Positions 7,716 through 15,859 are shown, numbered from the stretch's first letter. The stretch: DNA of 35,478 nucleotides from Pseudolysinimonas_A sp965653335 (GCA_965653335.1 CBFGZU010000009.1:1-35478), one strand, 5' to 3'. Notes: generated from the letters alone by a model not told the origin. A program made the numbers and translations.

Positions 7716-8361
7716 CGAGATGGCCGCGATCGCGGCTCGCGACCTGAAGGACGGCGACTACGTCAACCTCGGCATCGGAATCCCGACGCTCGTCGCCAAC
7801 AACCTGCCCGCCGGAGTCTCGGTGACACTCCAGAGCGAGAACGGCATCCTCGGCATGGGGCCGTTCCCGTTCGAGGGCGAAGAGGATGCCGACCTCATCA
7901 ACGCCGGCAAGCAGACCGTCACCCTGCTGCCCGGGGCGGCGGTGTTCGATTCCGCGACGTCGTTCGGCATGATCCGCGGTGGACATGTCGCCACCGCCAT
8001 CCTCGGGGCGCTGCAGGTGTCGCAGCATGGGGACCTCGCGAACTGGACCATCCCCGGCAAACTCGTGAAAGGCATGGGCGGCGCGATGGATCTCGTCGCC
8101 GGCACCCCCCACGTGATCGTCGTCACCGAACACGTCGCGAAAGACGGCTCGCCGAAGATCGTCGAGACGTGCGACCTCCCTCTCACCGGTGTCGGCGTCG
8201 TCGACCGCATCGTGAGCGACCGCGCGGTGTTCGATGTCACGCCCGACGGGCTCGTGTTGCGTGAGATCGCGCCGGGCGAAGATGTTGACGAGTTGCGCAC
8301 CCTCACGGGGGCGTCGTTCGTCGTTGACCTAGCAGGGCCCGTCGAACTGGAGGCACACTGA
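7702..8361 (+). CDS. scoB: 3-oxoacid CoA-transferase subunit B (SCOT type)
   Basis: Partner of scoA; carries the catalytic glutamate that forms the CoA thioester. The 219-residue product has GIGIPTLVANNLP (about 24-36), the active-site SENG with Glu46 (45-48), then GMGPFPFEGEEDADLINAGK and GGHVATAILGALQVS, all standard for the family. Its start lies inside the end of scoA (14-base overlap) with an AGGAGG ribosome site 6 bases upstream, so the two subunits are probably made together. Its stop overlaps the thiolase ATG by one base (TGATG). The family assignment is firm; acetoacetate as substrate is inferred. Confidence 0.92.
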   Translation: MWTRDEMAAIAARDLKDGDYVNLGIGIPTLVANNLPAGVSVTLQSENGILGMGPFPFEGEEDADLINAGKQTVTLLPGAAVFDSATSFGMIRGGHVATAILGALQVSQHGDLANWTIPGKLVKGMGGAMDLVAGTPHVIVVTEHVAKDGSPKIVETCDLPLTGVGVVDRIVSDRAVFDVTPDGLVLREIAPGEDVDELRTLTGASFVVDLAGPVELEAH

Positions 8362-9533
8362 TGTCGGTCGTCATCGCGGGGTACGCCCGCACCCCCTTCT
8401 CCCGCTTCACCGGTCGCTTCGCCGACATTCCGGCGTCCGAGCTCGCCGCGCACGCCATCCGCGCCGCGCTCACGCGAGCCGGGGTCGACGCGAGCGACGT
8501 GGAACGCATCTGGGGCGGGCAGGTTCTTCCCGCCGCCGCCGGCCAGGGACCCATTCGGCAGGCCGCCGTCGCGGCTGGCATTCCGCTGTCCGCACCCGCG
8601 ATGGCGATCAACGCCGTCTGCCTCTCGGGGATGGAAGCCGTGATCGCCGCCGCCCGCAACATCGAAGCCGGTGAGCACGGCATCGTCGTCGCGGCCGGTA
8701 TGGAATCGATGTCGCGCGCGCCGCACGCCTTCCGCGGCCGGGTCGGTGCCAAATACGGCGCGATCGAGGTCGTCGACACGCTCGAGCACGACGCGCTGCT
8801 CGACGCATTTGACCACGTGTCGATGGGGGCGTCCACCGAGGCGGGCAACCCCGGCAACAAGGTCACCCGCGAAGCCCAAGACGCCTGGGCCGCCGGATCT
8901 CACCAGCGCGCGCAAGGCTCCGCCGCGTTCCTCGCCGAGGAGATCGCACCGTACACCCTCACCTCGCGCGCGGGGGAGACGGTCGTCACGGATGACGACG
9001 GCGTACGCCCCGACACGACCCCGGAGTCCCTCGCGAAATTGCGCGGCGCCTTCTCGCCCGACGGCACCATCACGGCCGGTAACTCGTCGCAGATCACCGA
9101 CGGCGCGGCCGCCCTCGTGCTCATGTCGGAGGAGACCGCCGCCGCGCGGGGCATCACGCCGCTCGCCCGAATCGAAGGCCATGCGGCCGTCGCCGGACCC
9201 GACACGAGCCTGCACGCCCAGCCAGCCAACGCGATCCTGGCCGCGCTCGCCCGCCTCGGCGGGGTGACGCCGGCCGATCTGAAGGCCGTGGAGATCAACG
9301 AGGCCTTCGCCGCGGTCGCCGTGCGCTCGGTCGACCTGCTCGGAATCGACGGTGCCATCGTCAACGCCCACGGCGGAGCGATCGCGCTCGGGCACCCGGT
9401 CGGGGCATCGGGGGCGCGCATCGTCGGCACCCTCGCCCGGCAGCTCGTCGCCGCCGGATCCGGGTCGTACGGCGCCGCCGGCATCTGCGGCGGCGGCGGC
9501 CAGGGCTCGGCGATCATCTTGCGTTCCCTCTGA
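8361..9533 (+). CDS. Acetyl-CoA acetyltransferase (thiolase)
   Basis: Cleaves a 3-oxoacyl-CoA with CoA, here probably acetoacetyl-CoA to two acetyl-CoA, completing the path begun by scoAB. The 390-residue product has all thiolase active-site elements: Cys87 in NAVCLSGMEAV, EINEAFAAVAV, His345 in GGAIALGHPVG and Cys376 in CGGGGQG. The NAVCLSG form resembles actinobacterial FadA4-type acetyl-CoA acetyltransferases. It is translationally coupled to scoB. With pobA just downstream, a beta-ketoadipyl-CoA thiolase (PcaF) is an alternative, but none of the other ring-cleavage genes are in the window. It converges on pobA with a 17-base gap and no obvious terminator. Confidence 0.9.
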   Translation: MSVVIAGYARTPFSRFTGRFADIPASELAAHAIRAALTRAGVDASDVERIWGGQVLPAAAGQGPIRQAAVAAGIPLSAPAMAINAVCLSGMEAVIAAARNIEAGEHGIVVAAGMESMSRAPHAFRGRVGAKYGAIEVVDTLEHDALLDAFDHVSMGASTEAGNPGNKVTREAQDAWAAGSHQRAQGSAAFLAEEIAPYTLTSRAGETVVTDDDGVRPDTTPESLAKLRGAFSPDGTITAGNSSQITDGAAALVLMSEETAAARGITPLARIEGHAAVAGPDTSLHAQPANAILAALARLGGVTPADLKAVEINEAFAAVAVRSVDLLGIDGAIVNAHGGAIALGHPVGASGARIVGTLARQLVAAGSGSYGAAGICGGGGQGSAIILRSL

Positions 9534-9550
9534 CCCGCGAGAGTCACTCC

Positions 9551-10729
9551 TCAGTCGTAGGGCCAGCCCGTGTACGCCTCGGCGAGGTACGTCATCCCCG
9601 CCTCGGATGAGACGACCGACTCGAGCTCGCCGATCTGTCGGCGGCGGTCGAAGTCGCTCGCATCGGGGGTGGAGTGCAGCATGCTCGTCATCCACCACGA
9701 GAAGTGCTGGGCGCGCCAGATGCGGTGCAACGTGCGTTCCTCGTAGCGGTCGAGCTCTGTCGCGTCGTTGTGGGAGAAGAGCGCGAGGAGCCCCTCGTGC
9801 AGGATGCGCACGTCGTTGACGGCGAGGTTCATGCCCTTCGCGCCGGTCGGGGGAACCGTATGCGCGGCGTCGCCGACGAGGAAGATCCGCCCTTTCCGCA
9901 GCCGGTGCGCGACGAACGAGCGGAAGCGCAGCACGTCACGTTGAAAGATCGGGCCCTCGTTGAGGGTGCGGCCGGTGACCCGGGTCTGGAGGGAATCCCA
10001 GATCTGGGCGTCGCTCCACGCGTTCGGGTCCTGCTCGGGGTCGCACTGCAGGTACATGCGCTGTACCGTCGCGGAGCGCTGGCTGATGAGGGCGAAGCCG
10101 TGCCGTGAGTTGGCGTAGATGAGTTCGTCGGATGACGGGGGAGCCTCACAGAGGATGCCGAACCACGCGAACGGGTACTCCCGGAAGTAGCCGCCGCTCT
10201 GCGATCCGACGACCGCCGTCCGGGCGACACTGTGCGATCCGTCGGCGCCGACGACGACATCCGCGACGATCTCGAACGGCTCGCCCGCGGCATTCTTCCC
10301 CACCACGCGTGGGGTTTCCGTCTCGCCGTCGAGCACTTCGAGGGCTTCGTGCTCGAAACGGATGTCGCCGCCGTCGGCGAACCGTCGCGCGAGTATGTCG
10401 ATAAGCACGTCGTGTTGGGGATAGAGGTAGACGGCACGCCCGACCAGCGCCTGGAAGTCGATGCGGTGGCTGGCGCCCTGAAACTGCAGCTCGATGCCCT
10501 CGTGGCGATGGCCGTCGGTGAGGACGCGGTCGGAGGCGCCGGTTTCGACGAGCAGGTCGACGGTGCCGTTCTCGAGGATGCCGGCGCGGATGGTCGTCTC
10601 GATGTCGGCGCGGGTGCGGTTGTCAATGACGATCGACTCGATGCCGTCGCGGTGCAGCAGATGGGAGAGCAGCAGGCCGGCGGGGCCCGCGCCGATGATG
10701 GCGACGCGGGTGCGGATGGCGAGGGGCAT
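9551..10729 (-). CDS. pobA: 4-hydroxybenzoate 3-monooxygenase
   Basis: A flavoprotein hydroxylase converting 4-hydroxybenzoate to protocatechuate with NAD(P)H and oxygen. The 392-residue length equals that of the Pseudomonas enzyme. Visible: the FAD fold GAGPAG (13-18), RAGILE (about 49), the DG motif GADGSHS, the GRIFLVGDAAHTVPPTGAKG flavin site and the FSWWMTSMLH stretch near the C terminus that is characteristic of PobA. The ATG has an AAGGAG site 5 bases upstream. No protocatechuate dioxygenase or other pca genes are in the window, so the rest of the pathway must lie elsewhere. The second IclR-type gene, just past the HNH pseudogene, is a plausible regulator. Confidence 0.95.
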   Translation of the reverse strand: MPLAIRTRVAIIGAGPAGLLLSHLLHRDGIESIVIDNRTRADIETTIRAGILENGTVDLLVETGASDRVLTDGHRHEGIELQFQGASHRIDFQALVGRAVYLYPQHDVLIDILARRFADGGDIRFEHEALEVLDGETETPRVVGKNAAGEPFEIVADVVVGADGSHSVARTAVVGSQSGGYFREYPFAWFGILCEAPPSSDELIYANSRHGFALISQRSATVQRMYLQCDPEQDPNAWSDAQIWDSLQTRVTGRTLNEGPIFQRDVLRFRSFVAHRLRKGRIFLVGDAAHTVPPTGAKGMNLAVNDVRILHEGLLALFSHNDATELDRYEERTLHRIWRAQHFSWWMTSMLHSTPDASDFDRRRQIGELESVVSSEAGMTYLAEAYTGWPYD

Positions 10730-10906
10730 GCGATCTCCTTCGAACTTTTCGGGCTGTGGTCAGTGTCGTCGGCGGGTGTCGGTCGTGGCGGGACTTGCCC
10801 GTTGAATGGGAAGCCGGCGAGTCCTCCACAGGGTGATCTGGCGGGATTTCTTGTACTTTCGAAAGTTTGTTCCCGGGGGGAGGATGGGTTTCGGAAGGAT
10901 TGATTC
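10730..10906. other. Divergent region between pobA and the HNH gene
   Basis: About 177 bases holding the starts of both genes. It has a 12-base perfect palindrome, ACTTTCGAAAGT (10855-10866), overlapping a degenerate SOS-box-like sequence, and a GGAAGG ribosome site 7 bases before the HNH ATG. I could not place convincing -35/-10 pairs. Confidence 0.5.
10859..10874 (+). promoter_or_regulatory. Degenerate SOS-box-like site before the HNH gene
   Basis: TCGAAAGTTTGTTCCC matches 9 of the 12 fixed bases of the actinobacterial LexA box TCGAAC-N4-GTTCGA. LexA boxes are known upstream of some 13E12-type (DUF222-HNH) genes in mycobacteria. The match is imperfect and may not be functional. Confidence 0.3.
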
Positions 10907-12246
10907 ATGACCTCGACGACGCCTCTCGCCACCGCTGTTGCGGTGCTGCGGGATGTGCCGCGTTCGGTGGATGCCTGTCGTTCGGCGTCGGACGCCTCCG
11001 TGATGGAGTGGCTGCGGCTCGCGGGGGAAGCGAAGAAGATCGCGGATGTGTTGGTGGCTGTTGCCGCGGGGGAGGTGCAACGGCGGTCTGACCCGTCGCT
11101 CGGCGGGGCGGGGCTCGCGCGACGGGAAGGTTCTCGCACTCCGGAAGAGCTGGTGAAGGCGGCGACGGGGGCGACGGGTCGGGATGCCGTGGTGGCGTTG
11201 CGGGTCGGCAGGCTGGCGCAGACCGACGGTTCAGTGCTCGGGGACGCCGTCGTCGAGGGGTCGGTGTCGGTGCCCGCGGCGGAAGCGATCCGTGCCGGGC
11301 TGGAAGGTGCCGATGCTCCACCGGAGTTGATCGCCGAAGCGACCGAGCTGCTGTGTGGTGAGGCGTCGGCTCTGGATCCGGATCGCTTGCGCAAACGGGC
11401 CCGTGAGGTGCGGGATGAACTCGACGAGGCAGGCATCGCCGGTCGGGAAGCCGTGTTGCGGGGTCGGAGGTCGTTGCGCCGCGTGGATCTGCGGGATGGG
11501 ATGAAGCGCCTCATCTGGGATTACGACCCGGTCACCGCCGGAGTCGTCGACGAGATCTACGACCGGGCGACCTCACCGCGTCGCGGGGGGCCTCGCTTCG
11601 TCGATGAGGCGTCCGAACGTCGCGCCACCGAACTGGAACGCGACGAACGCACGACCGAGCAGATCGCATCGGATGCGTTCACCGAACTGCTCCGCCAATC
11701 TGGGACCCTGCCCACCGAAGTGCTGCTGGGAAAGGGGACACCGGCGGTGCGGGTGCTGGTTCCGGCAGCCGACCTCGTGGCGGGAACCGGGCACGGCGTG
11801 ATCGAAGGAACCAACGAATCCATCGCGATCGGCACCGTGCAGGCTCTGGCGTGCGCGAACGGCACGCAGCTTGCCCTCGTGGACTCGCTCGGCGATGTGC
11901 TCGACCTCGGACGGAACAACGATTGCTCTCCCGCCACCAGCGGGTCGCTCTCGCCATCCGGGACGGTGGATGCCTCTGGACCGGCTGCGAACGGCCGCCT
12001 TCCTGGTGTGAAGCGCACCATATCGACCACTACGCCGCGGGCGGGTGCACCGACCTCGAGCGCGGGGTGCTGCTGTGCCGGCACCACCACCTCAGATTGC
12101 ACAACGAGGGCTGGCAGATCCGTCGCCGGGAGGGGCGGTACTGGCTCCACTCGCCTCCCGACCGGCACCGAGCTCCGGAGCTACTGGTGACCAAGTCCCG
12201 CGCCATCCGCGAACACCTCAGCCGAAGACAGAGCGTGATCGCCTGA
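10907..12246 (+). pseudogene. DUF222-HNH endonuclease family gene (13E12 type), frameshifted
   Basis: The first frame from ATG 10907 encodes an N-terminal DUF222 domain of about 335 residues, ending VDSLGDVLDLGR. The HNH nuclease domain continues in another frame from about 11913: TEQRLLSRHQRVALAIRDGG, then CLWTGCERPPSWCEAHHIDH and LCRHHHLRLHNEGW, to the stop at 12246. In intact relatives these halves are one protein of about 450 residues. The break lies at 11909-11920; loss of one copy of a CGGA tetranucleotide would explain it and would restore the usual GRTxxRL junction. Read without correction, the first frame ends at 12190 with an unrelated tail and no HNH. Function of the family is uncertain (possible DNA nuclease, sometimes SOS-controlled). 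A sequencing error cannot be excluded. Confidence 0.85.
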
Positions 12247-12982
12247 GGGTCTTCTCGATCTCTCGCGCGGCCGCGCGCAACACCGTCACCGTCCGCTGCT
12301 CGTCGACGTCGTCGCGGGGGAGTACGACGCCGAGCGCCGCGACGACGGTCCCGTCGTCGCGCACGGGCACCGCGATTCCGGTCGACACCGCTTCGACCGA
12401 GCCCGGGGCGATCGCGAACCCGAGCCGACGCACCTCGGAGAGTTTGCGGCGCAGCTCGCCGGGATCGGTGACGGTGCCGGGCGCGCGTGCCTTCAGAGGC
12501 GCGGCGAGCACCCGCTCGATCACCGCCGGTGGTGCCGCCGCGAGCAGCACGAGCCCCGACGACGATGCGTGGAGCGGCAGCCGGCCCGCGATCCGGGTGA
12601 TGTTGGCGCCCGCGTCGGGGTGCGAGAGGCGCTCCAGAAACAGCACCTGGTCGTCGTCGAACACCCCGAGCTGGGTGTGTTGCCGCAGCGCCGCTTGCAC
12701 CTTCTCCATCGTGGGCAAGGCGGCCTGTCGTAGGCCGAGCGCGACCGACCCGCGCGTCGCGAGCTCCCACAGCCGCATGCCGATGCGGGCACGACCCTCA
12801 TCGTCGCGTTCGAGAAGCCCCGACGCCACGAGGTCGGCGACCACCCGGTGGCCCGTCGAGGCCGGCAGCCCCGCGCGCCGCGCGATCTCGCTGGGCGACT
12901 GGCTCGTGCGGTCGGCGTCGAAGGTCGCCAGCACGCGCACGAGACGCGCGATCACACTGTCGCCCGAGCGCGAATTCGCCAT
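12218..12982 (-). CDS. IclR-family transcriptional regulator (second)
   Basis: A 254-residue regulator: winged helix with SPSEIARRAGLPASTGHRVV (about 29-48) and effector domain with ITRIAGRLPLHASSSGLVLL and GIAVPVRDDGTVVAALGVVL. The ATG at 12982 is chosen because TATCGT lies 6 bases before it (leaderless) and the helix-turn-helix then sits at the normal distance; an in-frame extension upstream to 13261 is not family-like. Its 3' end overlaps the HNH pseudogene end by 29 bases. It could regulate pobA, from which only the HNH gene separates it; target unproven. Confidence 0.88.
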   Translation of the reverse strand: MANSRSGDSVIARLVRVLATFDADRTSQSPSEIARRAGLPASTGHRVVADLVASGLLERDDEGRARIGMRLWELATRGSVALGLRQAALPTMEKVQAALRQHTQLGVFDDDQVLFLERLSHPDAGANITRIAGRLPLHASSSGLVLLAAAPPAVIERVLAAPLKARAPGTVTDPGELRRKLSEVRRLGFAIAPGSVEAVSTGIAVPVRDDGTVVAALGVVLPRDDVDEQRTVTVLRAAAREIEKTLRRSRSVFG

Positions 12983-12988
12983 ACTCCG

Positions 12989-12994
12989 ACGATA
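12989..12994 (-). promoter_or_regulatory. -10 box of the second IclR gene (leaderless)
   Basis: TATCGT on the minus strand, 6 bases before the ATG at 12982; no ribosome site in between. Confidence 0.5.
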
Positions 12995-13026
12995 GGCCGC
13001 CCGTGCCACGTCGAGATCGGCGCAGG

Positions 13027-13134
13027 TCAGGGGCAGTGGGTGGCAGGAAAGCCGGCGACGAGCACCGGAGCGTTCGCGTTGAGGAGCACCTCGTGCACGA
13101 CCGTGCCGATCGGCGCACGTTCCGGACCTTCTGC
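13027..13134 (-). pseudogene. Possible relic of a universal stress protein C terminus
   Basis: In the gap between the IclR gene and the universal stress protein gene, the minus strand encodes about 35 residues ending in a stop, including RAPIGTVVHEVLLNANAPVL followed by VAGF. This resembles the C-terminal helix and last strand of universal stress protein domains (…GSVxxxLLxxAxxPVLVV). Nothing upstream in the frame continues the family, so it would be a remnant. It is on the opposite strand to the intact neighbour, so it is not a simple tandem copy. Chance similarity is possible. Confidence 0.35.
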
Positions 13135-13186
13135 TCTGGCCGAAACGGGGGACCGGTGGGAACCTGAGGAGGGAAGGGAGCGCATC

Positions 13187-14023
13187 ATGTACCGCATCAC
13201 CATCGGACTCGATTCGAGCGACGCCGCATCCACGGCGGTCGACTGGGTCGTCGGCTGGCATCGGTCACGCGATGCCCAGATCGCGGTTGTCACCGCTTTC
13301 GACTACCTCGTCGAGGAGGTCGATGCGGATGTCGCCGTGCTGGAGCGGGCGGCGGCGCGCATCCGGGAAGCGCTCCCCGACGCTCACGTCGATATCGCGA
13401 TGGCGGATGGCAGCGTTCCGGGCGTGCTCGAACGACGCAGCCGCACGACCGATCTCCTCGTCATCGGGTCGCACCGCACCCGGCACGTGAGATCGGTGCT
13501 GACGGGGCGCCTGCCGCTGCGCATCGCCGAGCATGCGGCGAGCCCGGTGGTCGTCGTTCCCGAGGACTGGAACCGCCGGGGCGGTTCGATCGTGGTGGGC
13601 CTCGGCGACGATGAGTCGTCGGATGCCGCGATCGCGTTCGCCGCAGCGGAGGCGGGCGATCTCGGCGTCGAGCTCCGGGTGCTGCACGCGTGGTCGCCTC
13701 CGTCGTCGACCGCGGACCTGCCCGTGCAGTTTCTCAACCCGGACGAGCTCCGGGCCGCGCACGGCGCACGCCTCACCGCGGTCGCCCGGCACGCCCGGCA
13801 GCGCTGCCCCGCCGTGCGCGAACACCTCCACGAGGGCGCCGCGGGTTTCGCTCTCGTCGCGCTCGCCGCCGACGCCGCATTGACCGTCGTCGGCTCCCAT
13901 CGCTCGGGGCCGATCGGCGAGATCCTGGTCGGCTCGACGGCGGCGTCCCTCATCCGCGACAGCCGCACGCCCGTCTGCGTCGTCCCCGTCGGATGGCGCG
14001 AGCCCGCTACGGAGCCTCGGTGA
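13187..14023 (+). CDS. Universal stress protein, two tandem domains
   Basis: A 278-residue cytoplasmic protein with two UspA-type domains. Each ends with the family pattern: VIGSHRTRHVRSVLTGRLPL … SPVVVVP (about 95-125) and VVGSHRSGPIGEILVGSTAA … TPVCVVP near the C terminus. Such proteins bind nucleotides or sense stress and dormancy; the exact role is unknown. ATG 13187 is preceded by a GGGAAGGGAG ribosome site at good spacing; an upstream open frame from 12848 overlaps the IclR gene and lacks support. Its end overlaps the convergent surE end by 17 bases. The domain 1 nucleotide loop (GSHRTRH) differs from the consensus, so ATP binding is uncertain. Confidence 0.92.
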   Translation: MYRITIGLDSSDAASTAVDWVVGWHRSRDAQIAVVTAFDYLVEEVDADVAVLERAAARIREALPDAHVDIAMADGSVPGVLERRSRTTDLLVIGSHRTRHVRSVLTGRLPLRIAEHAASPVVVVPEDWNRRGGSIVVGLGDDESSDAAIAFAAAEAGDLGVELRVLHAWSPPSSTADLPVQFLNPDELRAAHGARLTAVARHARQRCPAVREHLHEGAAGFALVALAADAALTVVGSHRSGPIGEILVGSTAASLIRDSRTPVCVVPVGWREPATEPR

Positions 14024-14825
14024 CGTGCAGGTCGGGCCGTTCGCCGCGTCGGCCCGCGAACACCGCCATCCCCGACTGCCGCACCGCCACGACGTTCGTG
14101 ATGGTCGCGTAGCCCGCTTCGAGCAGTGCGGCGTCGCTTCCGGGGAGCGGCTCGTCGGGCAATTCGCGCACGGTGAGCCGCACGTCGCCGCCCACCGGCT
14201 CGGTCATCGTGGTCTGCACGATTCCGAAGGGCGCGAGGGTCGCCTCGCGTACTTCGATCGTCGTCTCGGGCGGCACATTCGGCACGTTGAGGTTGAACAC
14301 CGTGCCGGGCTGGTGCTGGATGAGCACGGGCAGGATGTCGCGCGCGGCCGCCGCGGCGCTCGCCCAGTGGTAGTGCGTCGGGTCGAGGCCGACGTCGAGC
14401 GACACCGCGAGTCCGCGGGCGTCGTTGACCCCGCCGGTGAGCGCCGCCCCGACGGTTCCGGAGTGCAGGATGACGCGTCCGAGGTTGGCGCCCCGGTTGA
14501 TGCCCGAGAGCACGATATCGGGGGGAGGACCGAACGCCCCGTGAGCGGCGAGCAGCACGATGAGCCCGGGTGCCGCCCGCACGCTGTAGGCGGCAACTCC
14601 TGGCACCTCGGCGAGCTCGCGCTTCTCGACTTTGATCGTGGAGGCATCGGTGTGGCCGGTCACGGCGATCGTATTGGTGCCGGTGATCGCCGCGCTCGAG
14701 CCGCTCGCTTCCTCGGCCGGGGCGGCGATCACGACGTCGAGGCCCGCGTCGATCGCGGCGTGGGCGAGCGCATACAGTCCCGGGCTCGCGATCCCGTCGT
14801 CGTTGGTGATGAGGGCGCGGGTCAC
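14007..14825 (-). CDS. surE: 5'-nucleotidase SurE
   Basis: A metal-dependent phosphatase acting on nucleoside monophosphates, and in some species on short polyphosphate. The 272-residue product carries the SurE metal site NDDG (8-11), Ser41 in EASGSSAAITG, and SGINRGANLG with the metal-binding Asn, followed by SGTVGAAL. The GTG start at 14825 overlaps the pfkB stop as GTGA, so translation is coupled to the sugar kinase upstream. Length is normal. The C-terminal half (about 190-272) is less conserved, as in other actinobacterial SurE proteins. Confidence 0.93.
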   Translation of the reverse strand: MTRALITNDDGIASPGLYALAHAAIDAGLDVVIAAPAEEASGSSAAITGTNTIAVTGHTDASTIKVEKRELAEVPGVAAYSVRAAPGLIVLLAAHGAFGPPPDIVLSGINRGANLGRVILHSGTVGAALTGGVNDARGLAVSLDVGLDPTHYHWASAAAAARDILPVLIQHQPGTVFNLNVPNVPPETTIEVREATLAPFGIVQTTMTEPVGGDVRLTVRELPDEPLPGSDAALLEAGYATITNVVAVRQSGMAVFAGRRGERPDLHVTEAP

Positions 14826-15847
14826 GGCGTCACCTCGCCCGCGTGGGTGGCCTCCTCGACCAGATGCGCGAGGTCGTCGGGGCTGACCTCGCGGGCGGGG
14901 GGTGCGGGTGCGTCCGGCGCGCCTCCGCCGGGAAGGGGGCGCAACACGACGAGTTCGCGGAGTCGTTCGATCGTCGCCGCCTCGCCCGTGCCGAGCCCGT
15001 GACGGGTGACGTTCTGCGCCCCGGCGGCGGCGCCGAGCAGCGCCGCGTCGGAGGCCGAGCCCCCGCTGGCGAACACTGAGCAGAACGCCCCGACGAAGGA
15101 GTCGCCGGCGCCGGCCGAGTCGACGACTTCCATTCGGGGGGCGACGACTTCGTGGACGGCGCCGTCTTGAAGCAAGAAGGCGGATTCTTCGGCGCGGGTC
15201 ACGACGACGACTTGGGCCCCCGCATCGTGCAGTGCACGCATCGCAGCGACGATCTCGTCGACGTTCGACTTCTTCGAGATGCGACCGTCCGCGACCAGCT
15301 CTTCGTCGCTCACTTTCGCGACGGTGACGCCCCCGGCGAGCGCGGCATCCAGTCGCTCTCCGGCGAGGTCGACGACGACACGGATGCCGCCGGTACGCAG
15401 GTCGGCGGCGAGCCGACGGTAGAAGTCGGGCGGAACGATTCCTTCGCCGTGTGGCCCGGAGAGGATGACCAGTTTGGCGTCGAGCCCGGTGCGCAGGGTG
15501 AGCCCGTAGAGCTCGTCTTGTTCGTGCCGGGTCAGAGCGTCGCCACCGGACTCGATGATCGGTTTGCGCTCCCCGTCACGGCGGTCGTGCACGTAGACGC
15601 CGCCGCGGGCGGCTCGCCGTACGGCGCGGATGCGGATGCCTTCTTCCTGCAGCAGATGGCCCAGAACCCGTCCGGTTTCGCCGGAGAGGGCGCAACACAG
15701 TTCGGCGTCGCAACCGAGGGAGCGCAGCATTCGCGCCTGCCAGACTCCCTGTCCGCCCGCGTGGACGTGTACGTCGCCGTCGTGCTGGTGCTCTTCCACG
15801 GTGATCTCGAGCACCGGGGAGGGGGCGAAGATGACGACGTCGCTCAT
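14822..15847 (-). CDS. PfkB-family carbohydrate kinase (1-phosphofructokinase-like)
   Basis: A cytoplasmic ATP-dependent sugar kinase of 341 residues. It opens with the PfkB-type FAPSPVLEITV and HAGGQGVWQARMLRSLGC, and the second signature DSAGAGDSF has the catalytic base Asp249. Overall layout is closest to 1-phosphofructokinase/tagatose-6-phosphate kinase types, but the substrate is not clear. The last 40 residues are a proline- and alanine-rich tail not needed for the fold. It precedes surE with a stop-start overlap. TAGCCT lies 6 bases before the ATG, which argues for a leaderless start here. Confidence 0.88.
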   Translation of the reverse strand: MSDVVIFAPSPVLEITVEEHQHDGDVHVHAGGQGVWQARMLRSLGCDAELCCALSGETGRVLGHLLQEEGIRIRAVRRAARGGVYVHDRRDGERKPIIESGGDALTRHEQDELYGLTLRTGLDAKLVILSGPHGEGIVPPDFYRRLAADLRTGGIRVVVDLAGERLDAALAGGVTVAKVSDEELVADGRISKKSNVDEIVAAMRALHDAGAQVVVVTRAEESAFLLQDGAVHEVVAPRMEVVDSAGAGDSFVGAFCSVFASGGSASDAALLGAAAGAQNVTRHGLGTGEAATIERLRELVVLRPLPGGGAPDAPAPPAREVSPDDLAHLVEEATHAGEVTP

Positions 15848-15853
15848 CCCTTC

Positions 15854-15859
15854 AGGCTA
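15854..15859 (-). promoter_or_regulatory. -10 box of pfkB-surE (leaderless)
   Basis: TAGCCT on the minus strand followed by GAAGGG and the ATG at 15847. The purine run is too close to the ATG to act as a ribosome site. Confidence 0.5.

Noticed and set aside
6975..8361. Naming the CoA-transferase genes pcaI and pcaJ because pobA is near
   Set aside because: The residues (IASYVGENKLF, RAGGAGIPGFYTPTG) fit the ScoA/ScoB group; recalled PcaI sequences differ in this region.
7758..9698. 646-codon minus-strand open frame over scoB and the thiolase
   Set aside because: Antisense of two well-supported genes; no recognisable domain.
11905..11925. Programmed ribosomal frameshift in the HNH gene
   Set aside because: The site (GGACGGAACAACGA) has no X-XXY-YYZ slippery heptamer; a short deletion explains the shift better.
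10907..12246. HNH gene as part of a group I intron or intein
   Set aside because: It has its own start, a DUF222 domain and no splice motifs; it interrupts no host gene.
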